Below, piece by piece: positions 17,173-24,825 of a stretch of 64,000 nt of DNA. A program made the position numbers and the translations under genes. Numbering within the stretch: the first letter of the stretch is position 1; each line of letters begins with the position of its first letter. The notes beneath the pieces were generated by a model, which was given only the letters and a program-made list of their open reading frames with translations, was not told the DNA's origin and did no database searches. Source of the DNA: Parapedobacter sp037190485 (GTDB lineage: Bacteria; Bacteroidota; Bacteroidia; Sphingobacteriales; Sphingobacteriaceae); contig JBBCJB010000013.1 in the NCBI GenBank assembly GCA_037190485.1, forward strand, positions 16,635 through 80,634, read 5' to 3'.

Positions 17173-18150
17173 TTAATTGCCCAATACTTTTATCAAAATT
17201 AGCACGGGGGCGATTTCGAGGCAGCAAAGGTACGTAAATAAATAAAATTTCGGAAATCGATAGTTCGTTAGCATGCCATTGGCCGTCTTGCTAAAACGAA
17301 AAATGAACAGGCCCAGTACGATACAGAGTGCCACGGGAATAAGCCAAACGAGTTGATTGTGGGGCACCAGGCTCAATATCAAAACGATCGGCAGGAATAC
17401 CAGCGCAGCGTTGAAATAACTTAAATATAATATGGACACGTATTCGCGTACCACGCGCTGGATGTCGAAAACGAAGCCAAGGAACCGCGTGATGAGGATC
17501 TTGACGATAAACAACGCCATCACCGAAACGGATATCGCCAGGAAGGTATCCATGCCGCGCCCGCTATGGCCAAGGTAGTAGCGGTTGCAGAGGTACACGA
17601 ACAACCCCACGGCAAAGCCGAACAGGATGTACAGGAAAATGAATGGCCACGAACTGTATAGCGTATCCTCTTTGTTTATCTGTGATAGCATGCGGTCATT
17701 GAAAAAGGCCTGTACGATGGCCATGACCTGGCCGGGGAAGGCCACCCGCACGATGCCCAGCAACAACAGCAACAGGCCGATGACGTAGATGACCCAGGGT
17801 TCGCGCTGGGCCTTGGCCTGGCCAGCGTCCAGCCGCATCCCCGCCAACCGGGCGGCGGCCATCCGGGCCAATACATCGCCGTCTTCAACAACCACCAAGC
17901 TGCGGATGCTGTCAGCCAGCAGGTTGCGGCGACCCGGGTCGGGAAAGCCGATGTATTGCATCGAGAGCGAATCCTGCACACGCCTCACGGAATCGGCGAG
18001 CCTTTTTTGTTCGGCTAGCTGCGCGAGCCTGATGGAGTCGCGGGCGGAGCGATAGGATTGGGTCGCTTGCTGGGGGACGGCCACAGCGGCAATCGGCTGG
18101 ATGAACCAACACCAAAGAAACACCAATCCGATCAATCCACGCTTTGCCAT
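17173..18150 (-). CDS. DUF4271 multi-pass membrane protein
   Basis: A 325-residue protein with a signal-like N-terminus (GLIGLVFLWCWFIQPIAAVA), a charged periplasmic-looking segment of about 90 residues (RSARDSIRLAQLAEQKRLADS), and then about six TM helices from residue 120 to the end. The arrangement and the closing FYLFTYLCCLEIAPVLIL segment match DUF4271, a Bacteroidota family of unknown function that usually neighbours hemD. A -7 box TACCTTTG lies 18-25 bp upstream. The family's steady linkage to HemD-like genes suggests a shared role, but none is established. Confidence 0.85.
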   Translation of the reverse strand: MAKRGLIGLVFLWCWFIQPIAAVAVPQQATQSYRSARDSIRLAQLAEQKRLADSVRRVQDSLSMQYIGFPDPGRRNLLADSIRSLVVVEDGDVLARMAAARLAGMRLDAGQAKAQREPWVIYVIGLLLLLLGIVRVAFPGQVMAIVQAFFNDRMLSQINKEDTLYSSWPFIFLYILFGFAVGLFVYLCNRYYLGHSGRGMDTFLAISVSVMALFIVKILITRFLGFVFDIQRVVREYVSILYLSYFNAALVFLPIVLILSLVPHNQLVWLIPVALCIVLGLFIFRFSKTANGMLTNYRFPKFYLFTYLCCLEIAPVLILIKVLGN

Positions 18151-18167
18151 CCAATCGTCTAACGCGG

Positions 18168-18175
18168 CAAAGGTA
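18168..18175 (-). promoter_or_regulatory. -7 box upstream of the DUF4271-hemD pair
   Basis: TACCTTTG on the minus strand (18175-18168) matches TAnnTTTG. I see no TTTG at the expected -33 distance. The predicted start near 18161 would give a leader of only about 10 nt before the ATG at 18150. Confidence 0.5.
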
Positions 18176-18200
18176 GCGAAAAATCGAAGTTCCGGGCGCG

Positions 18201-19601
18201 TTAGAGGGCCTTGATTTTTATGTTCCGGAAACTCACGCGGTCGCCATGGTCCTGCAAGAGGATGCGGCCGGCCTCCGCTTCGCCGAAATTATCCCAATTC
18301 TTGTACTTGCTGCCGCGCACCAACGCGCGGTACTCGGCCGAGCCGCGCTTGTATTGCACCACCTGCTCGCCATTGAGGTAGTGGGTCACGGTATTATCCG
18401 GTTGTACAACCACCCGGCCTTTGTTCCACTCCCCGATTTTCCGTAGCGACCGCTTGCTTTTCTGCGCCGTGATCAGGTCATAGAGCGATGCCAGCGTCCG
18501 ATTGCCGTCCTTGCCCATTTTGGCATCGGGGTGACGTTCGTCATCCAACACTTGGTACTCCAGTCCGATGGCCGAACCGGTGCTCTTCTCGGCGAGCGTG
18601 ACGAAGTATTTCACACCGCTATTGGCCCCCTCGGTGAGGCGGAACTCGAATGACAGGTCAAACGCGGCGTATTGCTCCGTGGTGACGATATCCCCGCCGT
18701 TGGTAGATTCGCCGCCGTCCGAGGGCTGTACCGTGATCGTGCCGCCCTTGATTTCCCATCCCTTGGCCGGAAAGGCCGCCGGATTGCGCGCACTGACCCA
18801 GCCTGCGGAGCTATTCCCGTCAAACAGCAGGCCGTATCCGTTGGCTTTTTCGTAATCCGTAAGGCTGTTGGGTACCAGGTTCACCGTATAGATACCCTCG
18901 GGGAAGTCTTTCGGTTTCAGGTTTTCGGTCTGTATGCGGATGTTCTTGAAATAGACCTTCTTGCCCGCCAAGGCCGCATCACCGATGCTATGCACTTGCA
19001 GGCCGATGAATCCCTCGGTATCCACCGTATCCACCACGTGGGCCACCGCGATGCCATTGACCCAGGTCTTGGTCTCGTTGCCGATCGCCTCGATGCGGAT
19101 GTGGTTGTACGCATCGCGTTTATAGGCTTTTTTGGCGCCTTCGTTCAGGTCTAGCGGATAGAGCCACCCGCGACGCGCCTCGTCGTAGATGCCGCCCGTC
19201 CACGCCCGTTCGCTGGGGTCTATCTCCATTTGCCGACCGTAAACGCGGCCCTGGCCATTGTTGGCCTGTTCATCCAGGTGGCTGCGCGTCTGGATACCCG
19301 AATTGGTGGTCTCGCCTTCCAGTTTGACTTCCAGCTCGAGGACGAAGTCGCCGTATTCCCGCTCCGTGATCAGGAAGGAATTCGGCGTTCCAGCGGTCAT
19401 CGTGCCCACGATGTTGCCGTTTTCGACGGTATAGGGCGCTTGGCCGCCCACGCGCTTCCAGCCGTTGAGGCTTTTCCCGTCAAACAGGGGCTGCCATCCG
19501 TCGTGTGCCGAGGTGGCGCAGGAAAGGAGTGAAACGACCAGGGTCAATGCCGCGAACGAAACGCATGCGTTCAGGCGGCGGTGATGTGATTTGCTATCCA
19601 T
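18201..19601 (-). CDS. tandem DUF1080 (3-keto-disaccharide hydrolase-like) lipoprotein
   Basis: A 466-residue exported lipoprotein (lipobox LLSCATS, Cys28) with two copies of the DUF1080 beta-sandwich. The first (about 36-225) begins WQPLFDGKSLNGWKRVGG and the second (about 255-465) begins GYGLLFDGNSSAGWVSARN. Each contains the typical FVLELEVKLEGETTNSGIQ or FDLSFEFRLTEGANSGVKY strand and ends with the RDVSFRNIKI-type strand. DUF1080 members include 3-keto-glycoside hydrolases and laminin-G-like carbohydrate binders, so extracellular or periplasmic sugar processing is likely. No oxidoreductase partner lies adjacent. Confidence 0.85.
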   Translation of the reverse strand: MDSKSHHRRLNACVSFAALTLVVSLLSCATSAHDGWQPLFDGKSLNGWKRVGGQAPYTVENGNIVGTMTAGTPNSFLITEREYGDFVLELEVKLEGETTNSGIQTRSHLDEQANNGQGRVYGRQMEIDPSERAWTGGIYDEARRGWLYPLDLNEGAKKAYKRDAYNHIRIEAIGNETKTWVNGIAVAHVVDTVDTEGFIGLQVHSIGDAALAGKKVYFKNIRIQTENLKPKDFPEGIYTVNLVPNSLTDYEKANGYGLLFDGNSSAGWVSARNPAAFPAKGWEIKGGTITVQPSDGGESTNGGDIVTTEQYAAFDLSFEFRLTEGANSGVKYFVTLAEKSTGSAIGLEYQVLDDERHPDAKMGKDGNRTLASLYDLITAQKSKRSLRKIGEWNKGRVVVQPDNTVTHYLNGEQVVQYKRGSAEYRALVRGSKYKNWDNFGEAEAGRILLQDHGDRVSFRNIKIKAL

Positions 19602-19759
19602 GATGATATCGATGAGTTGTCAAGAATAAATCGTTAATTTGTTATTTGCCTTATAATTGATGCTGCACAATTGATTCTGCAGTCAATGATAGTGATTTTT
19701 CTAGGCATGGGCGCCATTTTGGTTGGTTTTTTTACGAAAACGATATCGTAGATTGGGCG

Positions 19760-20131
19760 ATGGAGACAGCGAACGGATCGAATTTTTTTGAACGGGTGTA
19801 CCACGTGGTGCGGCAAATCCCGGCGGGACGGGTCACTTCCTATGGCGCCATCGCGCGCGCCTTGGGCAGTGGCGGTTCGTCCCGCATGGTGGGCTGGGCG
19901 ATGAATGCAGCCCATGGCGCCAAGCCACGCATCCCCGCACATCGGGTCGTGAACCGGGTCGGCGTATTGAGCGGCAAGCGGGCGTTCGGGAGCCCGACCT
20001 TGATGCAGCAATTACTTGAAAGCGAAGGTGTAGCCGTCGTCGACGATCGCGTGGTCGATTTCGACACCGTTTTCTGGGATCCGCAGTCCGTATGCGTACG
20101 GGACGGGTCAGTGCCCCGTGAGCAGGAATAG
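19760..20131 (+). CDS. alkyltransferase-like (ATL) DNA-binding protein, MGMT family
   Basis: A 123-residue protein with the helix-turn-helix DNA-binding domain of O6-methylguanine methyltransferases: VYHVVRQIPAGRVTSYGAIA, then SRMVGWAMNAA and the active-site region RIPAHRVVNR. The methyl-accepting Cys of the PCHR motif is replaced by Ala60, which defines alkyltransferase-like proteins. These bind O6-alkylguanine without repairing it and hand the lesion to nucleotide-excision repair. The length suits an ATL lacking the N-terminal domain of full MGMT. Its 3' end overlaps the convergent CBS gene by 24 bp. Confidence 0.9.
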   Translation: METANGSNFFERVYHVVRQIPAGRVTSYGAIARALGSGGSSRMVGWAMNAAHGAKPRIPAHRVVNRVGVLSGKRAFGSPTLMQQLLESEGVAVVDDRVVDFDTVFWDPQSVCVRDGSVPREQE

Positions 20132-20578
20132 CAGCAAGTCTTTCATGCTGATGGTACCCAACACGGATTTTTCCGCATCGACCACAGGGAGCGCTGCCAC
20201 GTCCTTCGCCACCATCAATTCGGATAGCTCAAGTACCGTCGATTGCGGAACGGCCAACGGCGGATGTTTCACCATCACCTGATCGACCTGCAACATGTCG
20301 AATATCCCGGTCTCGACATCGTCGCGCCCTTCATAGGTGTAGCCGAATCCCAGCCGCTGGATATCGTTCTTGCTAATGATGCCTACCACATGCCGTCCAT
20401 CAACGACGGGCAGGTGCAAAAGTCCCTCGGTTTTCATCAACCGGGAGATCGGGCTTAGCCGGTCATCGGTATAGGCCACCACATCGCTCTTGGAATAGAT
20501 GTCTGCGATGGTGTGATGCTTCCTCATGTTAAACGGGTGGTCCTTACCCGAGTGCAATAGTTCTTCCCACGTTTTCAT
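20108..20578 (-). CDS. CBS-domain protein
   Basis: A 156-residue protein made of two CBS motifs in tandem (about residues 25-85 and 95-155). MKTEGLLHLPVVDGRHVVGI and MVAKDVAALPVVDAEKSVLGTI are the characteristic strands. Such stand-alone pairs bind adenosyl nucleotides and regulate partner enzymes or channels; no partner is obvious. A foldback repeat (20592-20753) lies between this start and the hpt gene, so its promoter is either in or interrupted by that element. The stop overlaps the ATL gene. Confidence 0.88.
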   Translation of the reverse strand: MKTWEELLHSGKDHPFNMRKHHTIADIYSKSDVVAYTDDRLSPISRLMKTEGLLHLPVVDGRHVVGIISKNDIQRLGFGYTYEGRDDVETGIFDMLQVDQVMVKHPPLAVPQSTVLELSELMVAKDVAALPVVDAEKSVLGTISMKDLLLFLLTGH

Positions 20579-20591
20579 AAGTAGTTTTTTA

Positions 20592-20753
20592 AGGAACCGT
20601 CACGAAATAACCTTGAACATTCAAGCTCGCCCTTTTGCCCGTTCTCTTCGTTGCATATCTTGCCCATAGCTCCACGATGAGCCGCAATATGCGCCTTGAT
20701 AACGAACAAAAATGCTTCGCTTGATTTGCTCATTTTATTTCGTGACGGTTCCT
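20592..20753. repeat. foldback element family A, copy 1 (162 bp)
   Basis: The 162-bp segment starts AGGAACCGTCACGAAATAA and ends with its exact reverse complement, TTATTTCGTGACGGTTCCT. The interior also pairs with itself imperfectly: GCATAT/ATATGC, CTTGATAACGAAC against GTTC...CTTCGTTG, and a centre around CATAGCTCCACGATG. A second copy lies at 41690-41850 with high identity. It has no transposase and does not carry a convincing gene. It is a MITE-like or REP-like intergenic element. Confidence 0.88.
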
Positions 20754-20828
20754 GATGTATTGGCCGCAAAGAAAGTCAATCGACCGAAGGTATCGGTTGA
20801 CGGTAAACAACCCGGGAAATGACTTTCG

Positions 20829-21371
20829 TCACTTTTCTGCCGGCACTTCCCGATAGATATCCGGCAATGTCCGCCCCATGCCCTGGTAATCCAGCCCGTA
20901 ACCGACCACGAAGTCATTGGCGATCTCGAAGCCGACGTAGGCGATGTTGGTAAAGGTGTGCTGCACGGCATGGGGTTTAAGGAGTAGCGTGCACACGGCC
21001 ACGGAAGCCGGTTTTTGGGCGTTGACGAGGTCTAGGGTATGTTTGAGCGAATGGCCGGTGTCAACGATGTCTTCGACAATGACCACCTCACGCCCGGTCA
21101 GATCCGTGTCCAGGCCGATGAGTTCCTTCACACCGTGCCGTGCCGCGCCATCGTAAGAGGCGAGCTTGACGAACGAAATCTCATTGGCGATGTGGATCTG
21201 TTTCATCAGGTCGGCCATGAACATGAAACAGCCGTTGAGTACGCCGATGAATACCGGGTGCTGGTGTTCGTAGGTGACGTTGAGCTGGATGCCGATGAGC
21301 CGGATCCGTTTCTTGATCTGGTTGTAATCAATGATCCGTTCAAACGTTTTTTGGTCGATCGAGATTTTCAT
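20829..21371 (-). CDS. hpt: hypoxanthine phosphoribosyltransferase
   Basis: A 180-residue purine salvage enzyme converting hypoxanthine (and usually guanine) plus PRPP to IMP/GMP in the cytoplasm. The PRPP-binding loop VVIVEDIVDTGHSLKHTL is at about residues 95-112. The N-terminal segment YEHQHPVFIGVLNGCFMFMADL and the C-terminal NDFVVGYGLDYQGMGRTLPDIY are family hallmarks. The ATG overlaps the stop of the upstream AsmA/GT51 gene by 4 bp (21368-21371), so the two are translationally coupled. An imperfect inverted repeat with TTTCTTT (about 20770-20810, minus-strand direction) may terminate the transcript. Confidence 0.94.
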   Translation of the reverse strand: MKISIDQKTFERIIDYNQIKKRIRLIGIQLNVTYEHQHPVFIGVLNGCFMFMADLMKQIHIANEISFVKLASYDGAARHGVKELIGLDTDLTGREVVIVEDIVDTGHSLKHTLDLVNAQKPASVAVCTLLLKPHAVQHTFTNIAYVGFEIANDFVVGYGLDYQGMGRTLPDIYREVPAEK

Positions 21372-23425
21372 GGCTGGTTGGGGGATGAAAGGCGTTCCAA
21401 TAGCCCGCGCACCTGCTCCAGTTCGATCTCGAACTCGGTGGGCGGCGATTCCAGTTGCAGGGAGTCTGTCCTTGCCGGCTGTTTCGGCCGTAATGCTTCC
21501 CGCAGGCTTACGGCATAGAAACCGTAATTTGCAGACGAGTCGGGGGTGGCCAGTCCGCGCTTGGCCATGATGTTGCCGATGTAGCTGAAATAGGGACCGA
21601 TATAGGGTTTGAGCCTGCCTTGGTAATCGAACGAATAAAGTCCCGTCTTCGGGCGCGGCACGATGCTGGCGAGGTATATGCTTTCGCCCAGTTCAAGGTC
21701 TGCCGGATGCTTGCCGAAATAATAACGTGCTGCTTCGCTGATGCCATAGACATTGCGCCCCCATTCGATGACGTTGAGGTATACTTCGAGCATCCGCTCT
21801 TTGCTAACGGCGTCGGTACTTTCCATCAGCCAAACGATGAGGATCTCTTCCAGCTTGCGCACCACGGTCTTGTTCCGGTTCAGGAAAACGTTCTTGACCA
21901 ATTGCATCGAGATCGTGCTGCCCCCACGCTTGAAGGCCTTTTCCTTGTAATTGATGGCAATCGAGGATCGTATCGCCTCTTCCACGAATCCGTCGTGGCT
22001 GAAAAACGAGGGGTCTTCCGTGGTGAGTATCGCGTGCTTGAGGTGCGGCGAAATCTGGGCCAGCGTAACGAAATTCGGATTCTCGGGACCCACCACGATG
22101 TCGCGCACCGGTTGCTCATCTTCGTAGGGCGTATAGACAAAGGGCAGGTTCAGTTTCGGCACGTTGGCCTGGCCCCAGGCATTCACCGCGAAATCGGTTT
22201 GCTGCATGTCAGACTTGAACTGCACGCTATCTGGATTGGCGGTGTCAAGGAATGCGTCTAGCTGGTAGCGGATCTTGCCTTGCACCCGGATGCCGTCCAG
22301 CGACTCGAAGAGCCCATCCGGGAAGGCGTCGAAGAGGTCTTGGGCATCCATCTCGGGCGTTGCGATGGCCAGGGCGTAGGTCTCGGATGGCGACGACGTG
22401 TACCGGATATACGGATGGAGTTGCAGCTTCTTGATGTTGATCGTCGATGCCTTCGAAAGCTCCACATGGTTGTTGCCTACGATCAGCTCGGCGTCCATGT
22501 GTGCATCGGGCACGGTCACGTCGGTTTGCGCAATCCGCCAGTGGTTGATGGTCAGGTTCTTGACGGCCCATTCACCTTTGATGTGCAGGAATTCGTTGTT
22601 TGTCCAGTAGACATCGCGCAAGCGCGTTTCGATGGTGTCGAAACTGATGTCGAGGCCGAGTTTGCGTTCAAGGAGTGGAAGACCGATCCGCTTCCCATTG
22701 GCGTGCACCTTGACGTACAATTGCCGTTTGCCTGGATTCAGCTTGCCGGATACCTGCCATGCGGCAGTGTTGTCGTTCAGGAAAACGGCGGCATCCAGAT
22801 CGCCGTCGTTTATCGTGGCTTCAGGTACACTGATGCGCTGTTGGGTGCTGTCGTCGCGGTAGCTGAACAGGAAATTGTGCAGCTCCATGTCTTCGGGGAT
22901 TTTATACAGCACGTTGTTCAGCATCTGGTTGGCCGCTTTGGCCATGTTCATGCCGCGGTCCGTGTCTGGATGCTGGCTACTCGGCGAGGCTTGTGTGGTG
23001 GTATCGGAAGCGCCGAGGAAGGCGTCGTAATTGCTCACGCTGTCTTTTTTGATGAGCTGTACCTCGGCATCGTGTATACGAACGCTCCCGAACTTGATGT
23101 CGCCCGTGATCAACGGAAAAAGTTTCACGCGGATGGACATGGTGCGCACGCCCATCAGCTGTTCACGTTCGTGGGGTACCACATGTACCTGTTCAAGCGT
23201 TACGGTGGTCAATCCCGAAAAATAGGCCTTCCCGACGGCGAGGTCGATGTCGTAATCGGCATCCATCTTGGTTTGCATCCGCGCGATGGTGGAGGCCAGG
23301 AGGGCTTCTCGCTTGTTGTATGCAATGGCAAAGGCAACGATGCCGCCGATGATCAATACGCCGCATACGACGCCACCGACGATCATTTGCCGTTTGGTGA
23401 TCCTGTTTAACAACTTCTTAACCAT
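21368..23425 (-). CDS. AsmA-like / GT51 peptidoglycan glycosyltransferase fusion
   Basis: A 685-residue inner-membrane protein. One TM helix (about residues 15-34) is followed by about 400 residues of beta-rich sequence resembling AsmA/lipid-transfer repeats (LTTVTLEQVHVVPHEREQL). A C-terminal GT51 domain spans about 450-640: TEDPSFFSHDGF with catalytic Glu470, RGGSTISMQLVKNVFL, RKLEEILIVWLME and KERMLEVYLNVIEWG. GT51 enzymes polymerise lipid II into glycan strands. No transpeptidase domain follows, so this is a monofunctional glycosyltransferase with an unusual N-terminal half. The start fits a promoter at 23509-23538; hpt follows with a 4-bp overlap. Confidence 0.86.
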   Translation of the reverse strand: MVKKLLNRITKRQMIVGGVVCGVLIIGGIVAFAIAYNKREALLASTIARMQTKMDADYDIDLAVGKAYFSGLTTVTLEQVHVVPHEREQLMGVRTMSIRVKLFPLITGDIKFGSVRIHDAEVQLIKKDSVSNYDAFLGASDTTTQASPSSQHPDTDRGMNMAKAANQMLNNVLYKIPEDMELHNFLFSYRDDSTQQRISVPEATINDGDLDAAVFLNDNTAAWQVSGKLNPGKRQLYVKVHANGKRIGLPLLERKLGLDISFDTIETRLRDVYWTNNEFLHIKGEWAVKNLTINHWRIAQTDVTVPDAHMDAELIVGNNHVELSKASTINIKKLQLHPYIRYTSSPSETYALAIATPEMDAQDLFDAFPDGLFESLDGIRVQGKIRYQLDAFLDTANPDSVQFKSDMQQTDFAVNAWGQANVPKLNLPFVYTPYEDEQPVRDIVVGPENPNFVTLAQISPHLKHAILTTEDPSFFSHDGFVEEAIRSSIAINYKEKAFKRGGSTISMQLVKNVFLNRNKTVVRKLEEILIVWLMESTDAVSKERMLEVYLNVIEWGRNVYGISEAARYYFGKHPADLELGESIYLASIVPRPKTGLYSFDYQGRLKPYIGPYFSYIGNIMAKRGLATPDSSANYGFYAVSLREALRPKQPARTDSLQLESPPTEFEIELEQVRGLLERLSSPNQP

Positions 23426-23508
23426 ATCGCTCGCTGCGCCATGAGGCTATCCTTGGCCTGCCCATAATTTATCCCCGCGGCTAAATACGGGATAATTCCC
23501 ATTAAAAA

Positions 23509-23538
23509 CAAAGATATGACAAGTTTGTGTTTCGCAAT
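23509..23538 (-). promoter_or_regulatory. promoter of the AsmA/GT51-hpt operon
   Basis: On the minus strand ATTG (23538-23535) is followed after 18 bp by TATCTTTG (23516-23509). The predicted start near 23503 is about 78 nt ahead of the ATG at 23425. It is interleaved with the divergent mrp promoter. Confidence 0.65.
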
Positions 23539-23549
23539 CCGTAGTTTTG
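23524..23549 (+). promoter_or_regulatory. promoter of mrp
   Basis: The -7 box TAGTTTTG (23542-23549) matches TAnnTTTG. The nearest TTTG (23524-23527) is 14 bp upstream, shorter than the usual 19 bp, so the -33 assignment is weak. The predicted start near 23555 lies downstream of the longest possible ORF start and so supports the ATG at 23576 or 23585. Confidence 0.5.
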
Positions 23550-23584
23550 CAAAGACACAGTCGTTGCTAACGTTGATGGAATCC

Positions 23585-24655
23585 ATGATCACGAAAGAAC
23601 AAGTATTGCATGCCCTGAGCCATGTGGAAGAGCCCGATCTTAAGAAAGACCTGGTGACCCTGAATATGATCAGGAATGTGGAGGTGCTGCCATCAAAGAT
23701 TCGATTCGACGTGGTGCTTACCACCCCGGCCTGCCCATTGAAGGGGCATATCGAGCATGCCTGCCGCAACGCGATTGCCTTGTTCATCGATAAAGAAATC
23801 GCCGTAGACATCAACATGACCTCGCAAGTGGTCGGAAACAAAAACAGCCAGTTGCCAAACATCAAAAACATCATCCTCGTCGCCTCCGGCAAGGGTGGCG
23901 TCGGCAAATCTACCGTGGCGGCCAACCTGGCGTTGGGCTTGCTCGCCAAAGGCGCCAAGACCGGCCTGATCGATGCCGACATTTACGGCCCCTCCCTGCC
24001 CATCATGTTCGGATTGGAGGGGGCACGGCCCAAAGCCTCCAAAACCGCGGATGGCAAGACAAAAATCGAGCCGATAGAAAAATATGGGCTCAAACTGCTT
24101 TCCATCGGATTCTTTACCGACCCCAACCAGCCGGTGCCTTGGCGTGGACCAATGGTGAGTACGGCCGTGAAGCAGTTGTTCAATGATGCCGACTGGGGCG
24201 AACTGGATTACCTGGTGGTGGATTTGCCGCCCGGCACGGGCGATGTGCACATCACCGTGGCGCAGGGATTCCCCATTTCGGGAGCTGTTGTGGTCACCAC
24301 GCCCCAGCAGGTGGCCCTATCGGATGCCGTGCGCGGCATCGGGATGTTCCTGATGGACTCGATCAACATCCCGCTCTTGGGCGTGGTGGAGAACATGGCC
24401 TATTTCACGCCCGCCGAGCTGCCCGACCAACGCTACTATATTTTCGGCAAGGATGGTGGCAAGCGGTTGGCCGAACGCTACCAGACGCCGTTCCTCGGCG
24501 AGATACCGCTCGTGAAAGGCATCAGCGATGCCGGCGACAGCGGCCTTCCGGTGGTGATGGATGAAGATCATCCCGCGCGAGCGGCTTTCCTGGACATCGC
24601 AGGCAAGGTGGCGCAGCAGTTGTCTATCGAACAGGCCAAGGCCTTGGTCGGTTAG
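23585..24655 (+). CDS. mrp: Mrp/ApbC-family iron-sulfur cluster carrier ATPase
   Basis: A 356-residue Mrp protein that carries and delivers Fe-S clusters in the cytoplasm. The N-terminal MIP18/DUF59 domain (about 1-80) is followed by a deviant Walker A ASGKGGVGKSTVAANLA (about 102-118), DADIYGPSLP, WRGPMVSTAVKQL and LVVDLPPGTGD. The expected CxxC metal-binding motif after ENMAYF is absent (ENMAYFTPAELPDQRYYIFG), which I recall as usual in Bacteroidota. The start is 23585 (MITKEQVLHALS); 23576 is an alternative, while the frame's first start at 23516 lies upstream of the promoter. The TAG stop is the first three bases of a foldback element. Confidence 0.93.
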   Translation: MITKEQVLHALSHVEEPDLKKDLVTLNMIRNVEVLPSKIRFDVVLTTPACPLKGHIEHACRNAIALFIDKEIAVDINMTSQVVGNKNSQLPNIKNIILVASGKGGVGKSTVAANLALGLLAKGAKTGLIDADIYGPSLPIMFGLEGARPKASKTADGKTKIEPIEKYGLKLLSIGFFTDPNQPVPWRGPMVSTAVKQLFNDADWGELDYLVVDLPPGTGDVHITVAQGFPISGAVVVTTPQQVALSDAVRGIGMFLMDSINIPLLGVVENMAYFTPAELPDQRYYIFGKDGGKRLAERYQTPFLGEIPLVKGISDAGDSGLPVVMDEDHPARAAFLDIAGKVAQQLSIEQAKALVG

Positions 24656-24817
24656 TGTCGTGTCAACCATACTCCATCGCACCAATCCTTGTCCTTTCCG
24701 ACCCTGGCTGCCTTGTCAAATGCTTACGTAGCTTGAGGCTACGCGCGCATTTTCCAGCGTTGCCAGAGACGAAAATTACGGCGGCTTATGCGACATTTTA
24801 TGGTTGACACGATACTA
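24653..24817. repeat. foldback element family C (165 bp)
   Basis: The segment begins TAGTGTCGTGTCAACCATA and ends TATGGTTGACACGATACTA, inverted copies with one mismatch. The arms keep imperfect complementarity towards a central small hairpin GTAGC-TTGAG-GCTAC at about 24728-24742. The layout is the same as families A and B but the sequence is unrelated, and no second copy is in the window. It fills the whole gap between convergent mrp and the AddB-like gene, and its first three bases are the mrp stop codon. Confidence 0.8.
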
Positions 24818-24825
24818 GTTGGCCC

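Noticed and set aside
20575..20769. small frames inside the foldback elements (families A and B)
   Set aside because: They are open in more than one copy, but copy-to-copy differences are mostly amino-acid changing and the elements are palindromic, so structure explains the conservation better than coding.
22280..23410. 376-codon plus-strand reading frame
   Set aside because: It is antisense to the AsmA/GT51 gene, and I see no start context or motif.
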